DNA of 64,000 nt from Paenibacillus piscarius (GCF_022234545.1 NZ_JAIEUI010000003.1:230500-294499), one strand, 5' to 3'; positions 34,373 through 43,490 are shown, counted from the first letter of the stretch. The notes: generated by a model from the letters alone, not told the origin. Made by a program: numbers and translations.

Positions 34373-37300
34373 ATGAAGCGGTGTCAATTGTTGCTTCTCA
34401 TCAGCATGGTGCTCTTACTGGCGCCCCCCGCTGCCGCTAATGCCGAGAGACAGGAGATTAAGTATCAGGCAGAACTGGAGTATCCGCCCTATAAGTACAT
34501 ACAGAATGGCTATTTGACAGGATTCGACATTGATCTGACAAGTATGGTGTTTGAGAAGCAGGAATACCGGGTCCGGTTCAGCACCGGAGAATGGGAGGAG
34601 ACATACCGCAAGCTGGCCGAGGGCACGATTGACACCACCGGGCTTATGGCTGTAAGCGAGGAGAGGAAGGAGAGCGTCCTGTTCTCCAGACCGGTGCTGA
34701 AGAGCCACATCTCCGTCTATTCGCGTCAGGGGCTCCGGGATGAGGTGAAGCTGGACACATTAAGCAAGTACAGGATCGGTGTAGGCAAGGGGCAGCACGC
34801 CGAGACCATCCTGCAGAGCAAGGTGGGCATTCCGCCCTCAGAATACATAGAGTATGCCACTGTACCGGAAGCGGTAAAGGCCCTGGAGCAAGGCGAGATA
34901 GACCTTCTGTTCGAGAATCAGGAGGTTGTGGATTATCTGATTACTACACAGGGGCTAACCGGAAATATCATACGTAAAATGAGTAATTTATACCCCCGGG
35001 ATGTAGCATTTGGCATCAGCAAGTCCAGGCCGGAGCTGGTCTCTTATGTGAATGCGCGGTTAACGCGCCTGGAACGCTCGGGGGCTTTTGAGGAGCTATA
35101 CCAGCAATATTTCTTCGTCCATTCCGATCACTATAATGCAATGAAGCGCAGCCGGGTGATCTCCGGCATTGCCTTTGGAACCGCTCTGCTCATCACAGCC
35201 GGCATTCTGCTCCGCATCTATATCCGGCGCCTGCGCCGGACGATTCACGCGGAGCAGGAGTTCTTCAAGGATGTGATCGAGAATACCGGAGTGGTGGTCT
35301 GGGCAGTGCATGAGGATAAACGCACCGTGCGCTTCAACAGGTATGCCGAGGCCATGACCGGACTGAAGGAGAAAGAGGTGCTCGGCGTAAGTATTGATGA
35401 GCTGCGCGGGCTTGAGGGCGGAGCAGCTGTGCTTCGGGACCTCCTTAGCCGGGCGGTACGGCAGGATTATGTGACTAATGTAGAGCTGAGGCTTCCCGAC
35501 CGTTCCCCCGGCGCGCCTTATTTCTCTGTCCGCACCACCCTGATTAAGGGAATGGATGATGATGCGGAGAACCTGTATGTGCTGGTGGGTATCGATATTG
35601 ATGAACGGAAGCAGAATGAGCTTAAGCTTCAGCTTAGCTATGAGGAGCTGGAGTCCACCTATGAGGAGCTGTCGGCGACGGAGGTGGAATTGCAGGACCA
35701 GTTCAGGAAGCTGGGGGCCAGTGAGCGCCGGTTCCGTCTGGCCTCGGAAGGATCGGGCGCTTATATGTGGGAGCTGGACTGGGAGAGCGGCGTCTACAAG
35801 CTCTCGGACCGCTGGTACGAGGTGATGGGGTATACAGAAGAAGAGATCAACGCCTTCGATGGAGGCGTTCTCAGCATTATTCACCCCGACGATCAGGAGT
35901 CGGCGCGCACTGCAAGACAGGAGCATCTGACCGGATTAACTCCGGTCTATGAGACAGAATACCGGATGAGAACGAAGCAGGGGGATTATATCTGGTTCGA
36001 GGTGCGGGGCAAGGCGATCGTGGACCCGAAGCAGCAGATTGTCCTGTTCCTTGGCTCTCTGATCGATATCAGCAAGCGCAAGCAGGCGGAGTTCAATCTG
36101 AGCACCAGCTATCAGGAGCTTGAAGCGACCTACGAGCAGCTTACCGCGACCCAGCAGGAGCTTGAGGGACAATATGATATGCTGCTGGAGAACCAGAAGA
36201 ATATGCACCGGCTGGCTTACGTGGACTCGCTCAGCAATCTCCCGAACCGCCTCAGTCTGCTGGAGACGATGGAGAAGTATTTCCGGACCCCCGGGGGCAA
36301 GGCGGCACTGCTGTTCGTGGATACGGATAATTTCAAGTACATTAATGACACGTTGGGGCATAAATCCGGCGATATTCTGATCCGCAAAGCCAGCGAGCGC
36401 CTTCAATCGGTCATGCGCGAGGGGGATCTTCTGTCGCGTCTCGGCGGAGACGAGTTCGTCATCTTCCTCAAGGACATCAAGGGCCGTGAGGAGGTGCTGG
36501 AGCTGGCGGAGGAGATTATGCGTGCCTTCCGCAGGTCTTTTCTGATCGGGGAGAGCAATCTCTATGTCTCCTCCAGCATCGGTATTTCCTATTATCCGGA
36601 GGACGGGGAGACAACTGAAGAGATGCTGATGAATGCCGATGTGGCGATGTACAGGGCCAAAGAAGAGGGGAAAGGCACTTACGTCGAGTATGACAAATCG
36701 ATGCATACCGTCTTCAATGACCGGATGAACATTGAGAAGCATCTGCGCAGCGCGATGAACAATAATGAATTCGAGCTGCACTATCAGCCGCAGATGGAGC
36801 TGGGGACAGGGCAGATCTCAGGCTTCGAGGCGCTGATACGCTGGAACAGCCCGGTTCTCGGATTCGTCTCGCCGCTCTCTTTCATCAAGGTAGCCGAGGA
36901 TTCCCGGCTGATTATCTATATCGGGGAGTGGGTGCTGCGTGAGGCCTGCAGGTTCATGAACCGCATCCATGGGCTGACCGGAATCCCTTACCGGATATCG
37001 GTGAATATCTCCATTATCCAACTGCTGCAGGAAGACTTCGTGGAGATGGTGCTGGATAGCCTGAAGGAGAGCGGCCTGGCCGCGAGCAGCCTGGAGCTGG
37101 AGATTACCGAATCCATATTCATGGAGTCATTCGTGAGTACGGTCGGCAAGCTGGAGGCCCTCAAGGTCCGCGGCATCCGGATTGCTCTGGATGATTTCGG
37201 GACGGGCTATTCCTCGCTCAGTTATCTGCAGCAGCTGCCCATCTCCACGCTCAAAATGGATAAAATCTTTATCGACTCCCTGGCGGATAAGGCCTACAGC

Positions 37301-37513
37301 GAAGCTTTTGTCCAGATGATTATTGTCCTGGGGCACAAGATGGGCCTGGATGTGGTGGCCGAAGGCGTCGAGGATGAAGCGCAGCTGGACTTCCTGAAGG
37401 CCTCCGATTGTGATAAGGTGCAAGGCTATCTGATCAGCCGGCCGGTGCCGCAGCACGAGGTCATTGGTATGCTTGTTCCCCAGGAAAGAGATCAGGCAGA
37501 GGACCGGGAATAG
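34373..37513 (+). CDS. c-di-GMP signalling protein: SBP_bac_3 - PAS - PAS - GGDEF - EAL, 1046 aa
   Basis: A signal peptide (1-24) leads to a periplasmic-binding-like domain (SBP_bac_3, about 30-250) and a membrane helix (about 262-280). Two PAS domains follow (about 295-415 and 455-570), then GGDEF and EAL. The GGDEF core is intact (SRLGGDEFVIF) with an I-site RxxD (REGD) upstream. The EAL domain has FEALIRW, ELEITES, LDDFGTGYSSL and AEGVED. Both activities are therefore plausible: c-di-GMP synthesis and hydrolysis, set by an extracellular small ligand. The c-di-GMP-I riboswitch at 49 kb lies close by. Confidence 0.92.
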   Translation: MKRCQLLLLISMVLLLAPPAAANAERQEIKYQAELEYPPYKYIQNGYLTGFDIDLTSMVFEKQEYRVRFSTGEWEETYRKLAEGTIDTTGLMAVSEERKESVLFSRPVLKSHISVYSRQGLRDEVKLDTLSKYRIGVGKGQHAETILQSKVGIPPSEYIEYATVPEAVKALEQGEIDLLFENQEVVDYLITTQGLTGNIIRKMSNLYPRDVAFGISKSRPELVSYVNARLTRLERSGAFEELYQQYFFVHSDHYNAMKRSRVISGIAFGTALLITAGILLRIYIRRLRRTIHAEQEFFKDVIENTGVVVWAVHEDKRTVRFNRYAEAMTGLKEKEVLGVSIDELRGLEGGAAVLRDLLSRAVRQDYVTNVELRLPDRSPGAPYFSVRTTLIKGMDDDAENLYVLVGIDIDERKQNELKLQLSYEELESTYEELSATEVELQDQFRKLGASERRFRLASEGSGAYMWELDWESGVYKLSDRWYEVMGYTEEEINAFDGGVLSIIHPDDQESARTARQEHLTGLTPVYETEYRMRTKQGDYIWFEVRGKAIVDPKQQIVLFLGSLIDISKRKQAEFNLSTSYQELEATYEQLTATQQELEGQYDMLLENQKNMHRLAYVDSLSNLPNRLSLLETMEKYFRTPGGKAALLFVDTDNFKYINDTLGHKSGDILIRKASERLQSVMREGDLLSRLGGDEFVIFLKDIKGREEVLELAEEIMRAFRRSFLIGESNLYVSSSIGISYYPEDGETTEEMLMNADVAMYRAKEEGKGTYVEYDKSMHTVFNDRMNIEKHLRSAMNNNEFELHYQPQMELGTGQISGFEALIRWNSPVLGFVSPLSFIKVAEDSRLIIYIGEWVLREACRFMNRIHGLTGIPYRISVNISIIQLLQEDFVEMVLDSLKESGLAASSLELEITESIFMESFVSTVGKLEALKVRGIRIALDDFGTGYSSLSYLQQLPISTLKMDKIFIDSLADKAYSEAFVQMIIVLGHKMGLDVVAEGVEDEAQLDFLKASDCDKVQGYLISRPVPQHEVIGMLVPQERDQAEDRE

Positions 37514-37518
37514 AGGGC

Positions 37519-38613
37519 TTACAGAATTACCATCCTGTTCTTGCCGGTCTTCTTGGCCTGGTACAGGGCATCGTCCGCCTGCTGGAAGGTAGTGGTCTTG
37601 GAATCACTGCCTTGGTAGTCATGCATTCCGATGCTGACGGTAACCGGCTGATGATCCATTTCCCTGACCGGTAGACGGGCAATGCCGCTGCGTATGCGCT
37701 CCATGATCTGCCGGGATTCCTCCAGGGGCTTGGCGGTCAGGATAATGGCGAATTCCTCCCCGCCGTAGCGGGCGGCGAAGTCATCGGTTCCTATATGCTC
37801 CAGCATGACGGACGCCACCTGCTTCAGCACAATATCCCCGACCCAGTGTCCGTACTGGTCATTGACTTTTTTGAAATTATCGATGTCCACAATCGCCAGC
37901 TGCATGGGAAAAGGATTGCTCTGCTGATGGTCGATCAGCCAGCCCAGATATTCATGGAAGGTCTTATGGTTGTACAGGTCGGTCAACGGGTCGATTTTGG
38001 ACAGACGGTCCATAATAATATTCTGAATACGCAGATCCTGCTCTGCCTTAACCGAATTCTCCAGCGACTGCATGAGATTACGGCCGCGGGCAATAACCCC
38101 GAACCCGGCCAGAGCCGTTCCGGCGAAAATCAGCGTAATGATGATGTTCTGGACACGCAGCGTGTAATCGTAGATCGAGGTATTAAGGAACAGAATGCTC
38201 ACGTAGAGCAGGCAGATCACCGAAGAAACTTTGAGATAGTTCACCTTCAGACAGATCATGGAGACCAGCATCGGCAGTACCATTATGAGCGGCTTCACAT
38301 GATAGTCCGGACTAAGATTCATTATAATCAATAACCCGAACAGATGGCTTGTAAGAATGATCGATATTTCGGATAACAACGGCTTACATCTATGGATAAC
38401 TTCCAGAATCAGCAGAAGAGCCAATAGAATGGAGTCAGGAATTGCAATATGCCGGATGAGATAATCGGTGCTGGAGAACGAGGCCGGTCGGGTATCCATC
38501 GCTACAGCCACATAGAGCTGGGTTGTCAGATAGACCAGGAACACCACCCAAAACGCATTCAGGAGCATACGGTTCCAGTGCAGTTGACGGGGAGTTGGCG
38601 GCGGGATATGCAT
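37519..38613 (-). CDS. Membrane diguanylate cyclase (GGDEF), 364 aa
   Basis: I chose the ATG at 38613 with AGAGGAA upstream; a TTG at 38646 is in frame. Six hydrophobic segments fill residues about 15-200, with no known sensor motif. The C-terminal GGDEF domain has the active motif ARYGGEEFAIIL and DIDNFKKVNDQYGH. The residue where the I-site Arg is expected is Gly (GTDD), so product feedback through a canonical I-site is unlikely. It makes c-di-GMP from GTP. It converges on the GGDEF-EAL gene with a five-base gap and shares no terminator. Confidence 0.92.
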   Translation of the reverse strand: MHIPPPTPRQLHWNRMLLNAFWVVFLVYLTTQLYVAVAMDTRPASFSSTDYLIRHIAIPDSILLALLLILEVIHRCKPLLSEISIILTSHLFGLLIIMNLSPDYHVKPLIMVLPMLVSMICLKVNYLKVSSVICLLYVSILFLNTSIYDYTLRVQNIIITLIFAGTALAGFGVIARGRNLMQSLENSVKAEQDLRIQNIIMDRLSKIDPLTDLYNHKTFHEYLGWLIDHQQSNPFPMQLAIVDIDNFKKVNDQYGHWVGDIVLKQVASVMLEHIGTDDFAARYGGEEFAIILTAKPLEESRQIMERIRSGIARLPVREMDHQPVTVSIGMHDYQGSDSKTTTFQQADDALYQAKKTGKNRMVIL

Positions 38614-38806
38614 TTGATGTTCCTCTTTTCCGTTTTCCAGTGACAATATACTTAACTATATTCGACAAAAATCTGTATTTTCCTTCATAGTTCGGGGTGA
38701 GGAGTCGAATTGGGGTAATGTTCGTGTTTTGTGAAGATTGTTAGCTTTGGTCTTAATGTATTGCAGAATAAATAGTCTAAAAGCGAATTATTCGGTGTAT
38801 TTATCA

Positions 38807-38835
38807 TTGACACATTCGCATAAATTCTGTAGAAT
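38807..38835 (+). promoter_or_regulatory. Promoter of the guanine-riboswitch transcript
   Basis: TTGACA (38807-38812), exactly 17 bases, TAGAAT (38830-38835). Transcription would begin near 38842, about 25 bases before the aptamer. Confidence 0.8.
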
Positions 38836-38866
38836 TCCAATTGCCCCGGAAGTTCGGGCGCAGCTG

Positions 38867-38931
38867 TTCGTATATCCTCAATGATAAGGTTTGAGGGTTT
38901 CTACAGGGGACCGTAAATTCCTGACTACGAA
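38867..38931 (+). ncRNA. Purine riboswitch aptamer, guanine class
   Basis: P1 is TTCGTA / TACGAA. P2 is CCTCAA / TTGAGG with loop TGATAAGG. The J2/3 core GTTTCTAC, the P3 loop ACCGTAAAT and the J3/1 core GACTACG are all as in the xpt/pbuE family. The specificity base is C (GACTA rather than GATTA), which pairs with guanine or hypoxanthine. I see every core nucleotide expected. The aptamer controls the flavoprotein gene that follows. Confidence 0.92.
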
Positions 38932-38972
38932 TAGGGTGCATTTTGCATACCTATAAGTGGTCGGGATTTTTT
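38920..38972 (+). terminator. Riboswitch expression-platform terminator
   Basis: CCTGACTAC (38920-38928) pairs with GTGGTCGGG (38957-38965), and an inner stem ATAGG / CCTAT extends the hairpin; six T residues follow. The 5' arm is the 3' strand of aptamer P3 and P1, so aptamer and terminator are mutually exclusive. Ligand binding should therefore allow read-through. Confidence 0.8.
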
Positions 38973-39075
38973 GTTGTGATTGTAAGTGAAATGATATTTA
39001 TCTATCACTGGAACGCTTCAGACTGCTGAGAATCAGGGACGAAGCCGTTTCACCCCGGGAGGAACATAAGAAGCT

Positions 39076-40545
39076 ATGAATAAATACGATGTGATTGTTG
39101 TGGGAGCCGGTCCGGCCGGCATCTTCGCCTGTTATGAATTGACGCTTAAGGCGCCTGAGCTGAAGATCCTGCTGGTGGATAAGGGCCATGATATTTACCG
39201 CCGCCGCTGTCCGATTCTGGAGGAGAAAATCCAGCTCTGCCCGCCGGCCTCCGGCCGCAAGGAATTCGCGGGTTGTCTGCCGGCCTGCTCCATTACTGCG
39301 GGCTTCGGCGGCGCGGGCGCGTACAGTGACGGCAAATTCAACATCACCACGGAATTCGGCGGCTGGATGACGGATTATCTGCCTCCCTCCAAGGTGACGG
39401 AGCTGATCGAGTATGTGGACCGCATTAACCTGGAGCATGGGGCGACACCGGCAATTACCGATCCGACGACAGAGAGTATCCGCGGTATTGAGCAGCGGGG
39501 GTATGCTGCCGGTCTGAAGCTGCTGCGGGCACAGGTCCGCCACTTAGGCACCGAGCAGAACCTGGAGATCCTGAAATCCATCTATGAATATTTGAAGACA
39601 CGCATTGATATGTTGTATAAATCAGAGGTAGAGGATATTGTGACCGTGAAGGAGGATGGCGGCCACCGCATTACAGGCATTACGCTGAAGAACGGGGAGA
39701 GCTATGAAGCAAGGCAGGTGATGATCGCCCCCGGACGGGACGGCTCGGCCTGGCTGACTGAAGTGCTGAAGAAGCGCAGGCTCAAAATGTACAATAACCA
39801 GGTTGATGTAGGGGTGCGCGTGGAGACCTCGGATGTGGTGATGCGGGAGATCAATGAGCATCTGTATGAGGGCAAATTCATCTTCAATACCTCAGTGGGC
39901 ACGCGGGTCCGTACCTTCTGCAGCAATCCTTCCGGTCATGTGGTGGTGGAGAACCACAGCGGGGTGATGGCGGCGAACGGCCACTCCTATAAGGACCCTG
40001 CGCTGGGCTCAAAGAATACCAACTTTGCGCTGCTGGTCTCTCACACCTTCACCGAGCCGTTCGATAAGCCGAATGAATACGCGAGGGAAATCTGCAAGCG
40101 GGCCAACGATCTGTCGGGCGGCGGAGTCATTGTGCAGAAGTACGGGGATATCCTTCGCGGCCGCCGGTCTACGGAGACACGGATAAAGGAAGGGTTCCTG
40201 GAGCCTACACTGAAGGAAGCGGTGCCGGGTGATCTGGGATTGGTCCTGCCGTACATCACCATGAAGAGTCTGATTGAGATGGTTGAAGCTCTGGAGAAGG
40301 TGACACCGGGGATTGCTTCCGAGCACACGCTGTTCTACGGCGTGGAGGCGAAGTTCTACTCCGCCCGGCCGAAGCTGAACGAACAATTCGAGACCGAAAT
40401 CTCCGGGCTCTACTGCGGCGGGGATGGTGCCGGCATTACCCGGGGCCTGGCGCAGGCCGGAGCAGCCGGCGTCTGGATCGCCCGGGCGATAATGGCGAAC
40501 CGGGGAGCAGCAGCTCCGGCGGCGCAAACAGCCGAACGAGCATAG
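39076..40545 (+). CDS. FAD-dependent dehydrogenase of the COG2509 type, 489 aa
   Basis: ATG with GGGAGGAAC upstream. A Rossmann FAD site (VIVVGAGPAGIFACYEL) starts the protein. Conserved family segments follow: CPPASGRKEFAGCLPACSITAGFGGAGAYSDGKFN (split by Cys pairs), a distal IAPGRDGS loop, and the closing FAD motif LYCGGDGAGITRGLAQAGAAGVW. This family is an uncharacterised flavoprotein group (NAD(FAD)-utilising dehydrogenases). Its placement under a guanine-class riboswitch implies a link to purine metabolism or redox handling of purine-derived compounds, but no reaction is known. Confidence 0.88.
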   Translation: MNKYDVIVVGAGPAGIFACYELTLKAPELKILLVDKGHDIYRRRCPILEEKIQLCPPASGRKEFAGCLPACSITAGFGGAGAYSDGKFNITTEFGGWMTDYLPPSKVTELIEYVDRINLEHGATPAITDPTTESIRGIEQRGYAAGLKLLRAQVRHLGTEQNLEILKSIYEYLKTRIDMLYKSEVEDIVTVKEDGGHRITGITLKNGESYEARQVMIAPGRDGSAWLTEVLKKRRLKMYNNQVDVGVRVETSDVVMREINEHLYEGKFIFNTSVGTRVRTFCSNPSGHVVVENHSGVMAANGHSYKDPALGSKNTNFALLVSHTFTEPFDKPNEYAREICKRANDLSGGGVIVQKYGDILRGRRSTETRIKEGFLEPTLKEAVPGDLGLVLPYITMKSLIEMVEALEKVTPGIASEHTLFYGVEAKFYSARPKLNEQFETEISGLYCGGDGAGITRGLAQAGAAGVWIARAIMANRGAAAPAAQTAERA

Positions 40546-40607
40546 GCGAATCTGCTCTGCATGCTATACGGTATTCCTGAACCTATATCCCGAAGGAGAG
40601 TGAGAAG

Positions 40608-41117
40608 ATGCTGTATATCTTTGGCGGATTGCCGGGAACCGGTAAGTCTACGTTATCATCAGCTCTGGCAAGAGAACTTCAGGCACCGTATCTGCGGGTT
40701 GATGTCGTAGAACAGGCTATGCGCGTTGCCGGGAGGGAGGTTAAGGGACCTGAGGGTTATATCATTTGTTACGAGATAGCGCGGCAGAATCTCCTTATAG
40801 GTCTGGATGTGATCGCTGACACGGTCAATCCTATCGGCTATACACGCCAGGCTTGGCGTAACGTAGCGGAGTCTCTTGGTCTGCCGTATGCCGAGATCGA
40901 GGTGGTCTGCTCAGACGAACAGGAGCACAAGGAACGTATCAACACGCGGACAACAGATATTCCAGGCTTCACACTGCCGGCTTGGGAGGATGTGAAGAAC
41001 AGGTATTACGAGGCCTGGGACAATGATCACATCGTGATCGACACGGCTCATCACACGGTGGCGGAGAGCTTGGTGTCATTACGGGAGCAGTTACGTTTGA
41101 AGAATATTGTAGAATGA
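40608..41117 (+). CDS. Small P-loop kinase-like ATPase, 169 aa
   Basis: ATG with CGAAGGAGAG upstream. The Walker A motif GLPGTGKST lies at residues 6-14 and a LID-like Arg-rich stretch is near HKERINTRTTD. The protein is of the AAA_33 / predicted-kinase group (like small gluconate or shikimate kinases). The substrate is unknown. It follows the riboswitch-controlled flavoprotein after 62 bases on the same strand with no terminator between, so it may be co-controlled. Confidence 0.8.
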   Translation: MLYIFGGLPGTGKSTLSSALARELQAPYLRVDVVEQAMRVAGREVKGPEGYIICYEIARQNLLIGLDVIADTVNPIGYTRQAWRNVAESLGLPYAEIEVVCSDEQEHKERINTRTTDIPGFTLPAWEDVKNRYYEAWDNDHIVIDTAHHTVAESLVSLREQLRLKNIVE

Positions 41118-41154
41118 TGGCTGCATAAAAATAGTTTCCTTAATTTAACTCTGC

Positions 41155-41163
41155 TGATATAAT
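41155..41163 (+). promoter_or_regulatory. Extended -10 promoter before the chemoreceptor
   Basis: TGATATAAT is a perfect extended -10; no good -35 is seen. Confidence 0.5.
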
Positions 41164-41204
41164 GTTAGAATACATAACATGATAGAGTGGAGTGAGCGTA
41201 CAGG

Positions 41205-42728
41205 ATGGGAATTCACCGGGGGAAGGCTGCTGTAACCATTGTTCTGCTGCTGTGTGTAGGTCTATACGGCTCGTGGCTTGAGATGTATTGGATGCATAAG
41301 CTGGTCTATCTGCTGCTGGCGGCGGCGCTTGCCGGATTCGTGCTGGACAACTGGCGCCGCGGGGCGCAGAGTATCCGGGAGCTTGCGGATTCCAAGGGCA
41401 GGGTGGAGCAGCTCGGCAATGAGATTGTGGTTACCGCAGACCGGCTGCATGGCGCGCTGGAGGAGATTACCCGCCACACTGAAGGGCTGCAGCAGACCGC
41501 AGATTATTCCCATGCCTATGAGGTGGACCTGCAGGTCCGCAGCAATGAGGCGAAGGCGAATATTGAGGGCGCTTTTGCCAGGATGGGCGGAGTTGCGGCA
41601 GTGACCGGACAGATTGAAGAGCTGGCCGGAAGACTGGATACAGTCATGCAGGCGGCGCGTGCGGGAATGGCTGAGATGGTGGATTCCCTGAAGAATACGG
41701 ATGAGGTCATGGAGGAGCTCCAGGAGAGAAGCGGAGATATGCAGGACAAATTCACCGCATTAAGCGGGCATATTGCCATGGTCGAGGAGATGAACTCCCT
41801 GATTGTCGGCATCGGCAACGAGACCTCGCTGCTGGCCCTTAATGCCTCTATTGAGGCCGCGCGGGCGGGGGAGTCAGGCCGGGGCTTCGCGGTCGTGGCC
41901 GGACGGATCAGACAGCTTGCCGATCAGAGCCGTGACTCGGTAGAGCGCTCCTCAGCTGTGCTGCTTGATCTCAACCGCGGCATGCGAGAGGTGCTGGATT
42001 CGGTCACGAAGGAGCAGGCGGCGGTGGATCATGGTGTGAACGAAGTGACTACCGTCAAGCAGCGCCTTGGGGAGATCGCGGCCCGGGTTGAAGAGGTAGG
42101 CACCGTGGTGACGGAATCGGCAGCAGCGGCAGAGCGGCAGAGCCGGCTGATTGAGGAGATGACCGGCGAGCTGAGCGGCGCGGTGGGGATTGTCAATGAG
42201 ACGATTGCCGGCGTCGATCTGACTCTGGAGCAGGTCACGCTCCAGCGGACACAGATCGGGCAGCTTAACGGGATCAGCGCCAGCCTGCTGCTCGAATCCC
42301 AGGCCTTGCAGCATTCAGTGAACGGCATTGCCGGAAGCGGAGCCATCGAGATGAGCCAATACACGGAACGGCTCCGGGAGATGCAGACCTTGCTTCAGGA
42401 CATTACGGGCCGGCCGGAGATGTACAATCCAGAAGCAGATGCGGATGTCCATGGCAGAGTGCTGACAGCGTGTATGCGTCAGGTGCCGGATGTGCAGGCG
42501 ATCTGGTCGAACCGGACAGACGGTACATTCATCTACTCCGAGCCTGCGGCCGGACTGCTGAATGCGAAGCGCCGTGACTGGTGGAACGGAGCGATGCAGG
42601 AAGGAGAGTTCGTATCCCAGCCGTATGTATCGGCGATTACGAAACGCTCCTGCATCACCCTCTCCAGAGCGATCAAGGACGAACACGGAGAGATCGTCGG
42701 TGTGGTGGGAATTGATCTGGCGGTGTGA
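41205..42728 (+). CDS. Methyl-accepting chemotaxis protein with C-terminal Cache-like sensor, 507 aa
   Basis: ATG with GGAGTGAG and ACAGG upstream. Two short membrane segments (about 9-27 and 32-48) form a hairpin with almost no external loop. A cytoplasmic signalling domain with the conserved tip IGNETSLLALNASIEAARAG follows. After the signalling coil, residues about 395-507 form a Cache/PDC-like domain (VPDVQAIWSNRTDGTFIY, WNGAMQEGEFVSQPYVS, GVVGIDLAV). In most receptors such a sensor is N-terminal and outside the cell; here it is C-terminal and cytoplasmic. A strong terminator follows. Confidence 0.9.
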   Translation: MGIHRGKAAVTIVLLLCVGLYGSWLEMYWMHKLVYLLLAAALAGFVLDNWRRGAQSIRELADSKGRVEQLGNEIVVTADRLHGALEEITRHTEGLQQTADYSHAYEVDLQVRSNEAKANIEGAFARMGGVAAVTGQIEELAGRLDTVMQAARAGMAEMVDSLKNTDEVMEELQERSGDMQDKFTALSGHIAMVEEMNSLIVGIGNETSLLALNASIEAARAGESGRGFAVVAGRIRQLADQSRDSVERSSAVLLDLNRGMREVLDSVTKEQAAVDHGVNEVTTVKQRLGEIAARVEEVGTVVTESAAAAERQSRLIEEMTGELSGAVGIVNETIAGVDLTLEQVTLQRTQIGQLNGISASLLLESQALQHSVNGIAGSGAIEMSQYTERLREMQTLLQDITGRPEMYNPEADADVHGRVLTACMRQVPDVQAIWSNRTDGTFIYSEPAAGLLNAKRRDWWNGAMQEGEFVSQPYVSAITKRSCITLSRAIKDEHGEIVGVVGIDLAV

Positions 42729-42762
42729 AGATACAATATGGCTGCTGTACAAGGAGCAGGAC

Positions 42763-42801
42763 AAAAAGCAGGCTATCCCCGGCGGGAACAGCCTGCTTTT
42801 T
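42763..42801 (+). terminator. Terminator after the chemoreceptor gene
   Basis: AAAAAGCAGGCT / AGCCTGCTTTTT, 12 perfect pairs with a 15-base loop; the T run belongs to the right arm. Confidence 0.88.
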
Positions 42802-42830
42802 GTTTGCACAGGACAGCGGCAGTCACGGCT

Positions 42831-42898
42831 GTGACTGCACATAATATGTGACTGCACATAATATGTGACTGCACATAATATGTGACTGCACATCATAG
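42831..42898. repeat. 17-bp direct repeat, four copies
   Basis: Copies of GTGACTGCACATAATAT begin at 42831, 42848, 42865 and 42882, exactly 17 bases apart; the last ends in ATCATAG. Each junction contains the palindrome CACATAATATGTG. It sits between two convergent genes after the chemoreceptor terminator. Confidence 0.95.
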
Positions 42899-42911
42899 CA
42901 GTGACCGGCCG

Positions 42912-43490
42912 CTAACGCTTCCCTGCCGGCAATATCTGCAGACCTGTCCAGATGCTATGCCAGTTCTTACGGGCAATCCTCTTCTCATAGACTGGCCAGA
43001 GCTGCGGATTGGCTGCGAAGTAAGGCGTGGGCCGCACCACCAGCTGAAGCGCATCCTCTACGCCATGGGGAGCTGCCAGAATCACTTCGCCGTCTTCACG
43101 GAGGGAGAGGCCCAGTGCTGTCGCCGTCTCCGGGAACTTGGACATGGCATCCGTAGACGACCGGTAAGGCTTCAGGTCATTGACCTTATGCATCCGGGCC
43201 TGGTTCTTGACCGACCAGGGGATTCCGGGATGCTGCTGCTTGAGGCGGGCCTCCAGGGCTTCATCCGCTTCCGGGCGCAGCTCGCTGCGGTCATAGTAGA
43301 TAACATCAATATCCTGAAGCGGGGTCCGCTCCGTATATCCGTGCTGCACATCCCAGATCTTGGAGCGCACAAATCCGGCGCATACCCACCAGTCCGGCAG
43401 TTGCAGCGTTGCGGCTGAGGCCAGAATTTCCATCATCCAGGCATCCTCCTTCACCACCCGGAGAATGTCCGATTCATTATGGAGCTGCAT
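42912..43490 (-). CDS. Nucleotidyltransferase family protein (DUF925/COG3575 type), 192 aa
   Basis: I chose the ATG at 43490 with AGAGGTG seven bases upstream; a GTG at 43499 is in frame. The pattern LPDWWVCAGFVRSKIWD then LQDIDVIYYD fits the compact nucleotidyltransferase fold with its metal-binding Asp residues (DID). The rest has WSVKNQARMH, typical of this family. The enzyme's target is unknown. It is monocistronic. Confidence 0.85.
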   Translation of the reverse strand: MQLHNESDILRVVKEDAWMMEILASAATLQLPDWWVCAGFVRSKIWDVQHGYTERTPLQDIDVIYYDRSELRPEADEALEARLKQQHPGIPWSVKNQARMHKVNDLKPYRSSTDAMSKFPETATALGLSLREDGEVILAAPHGVEDALQLVVRPTPYFAANPQLWPVYEKRIARKNWHSIWTGLQILPAGKR

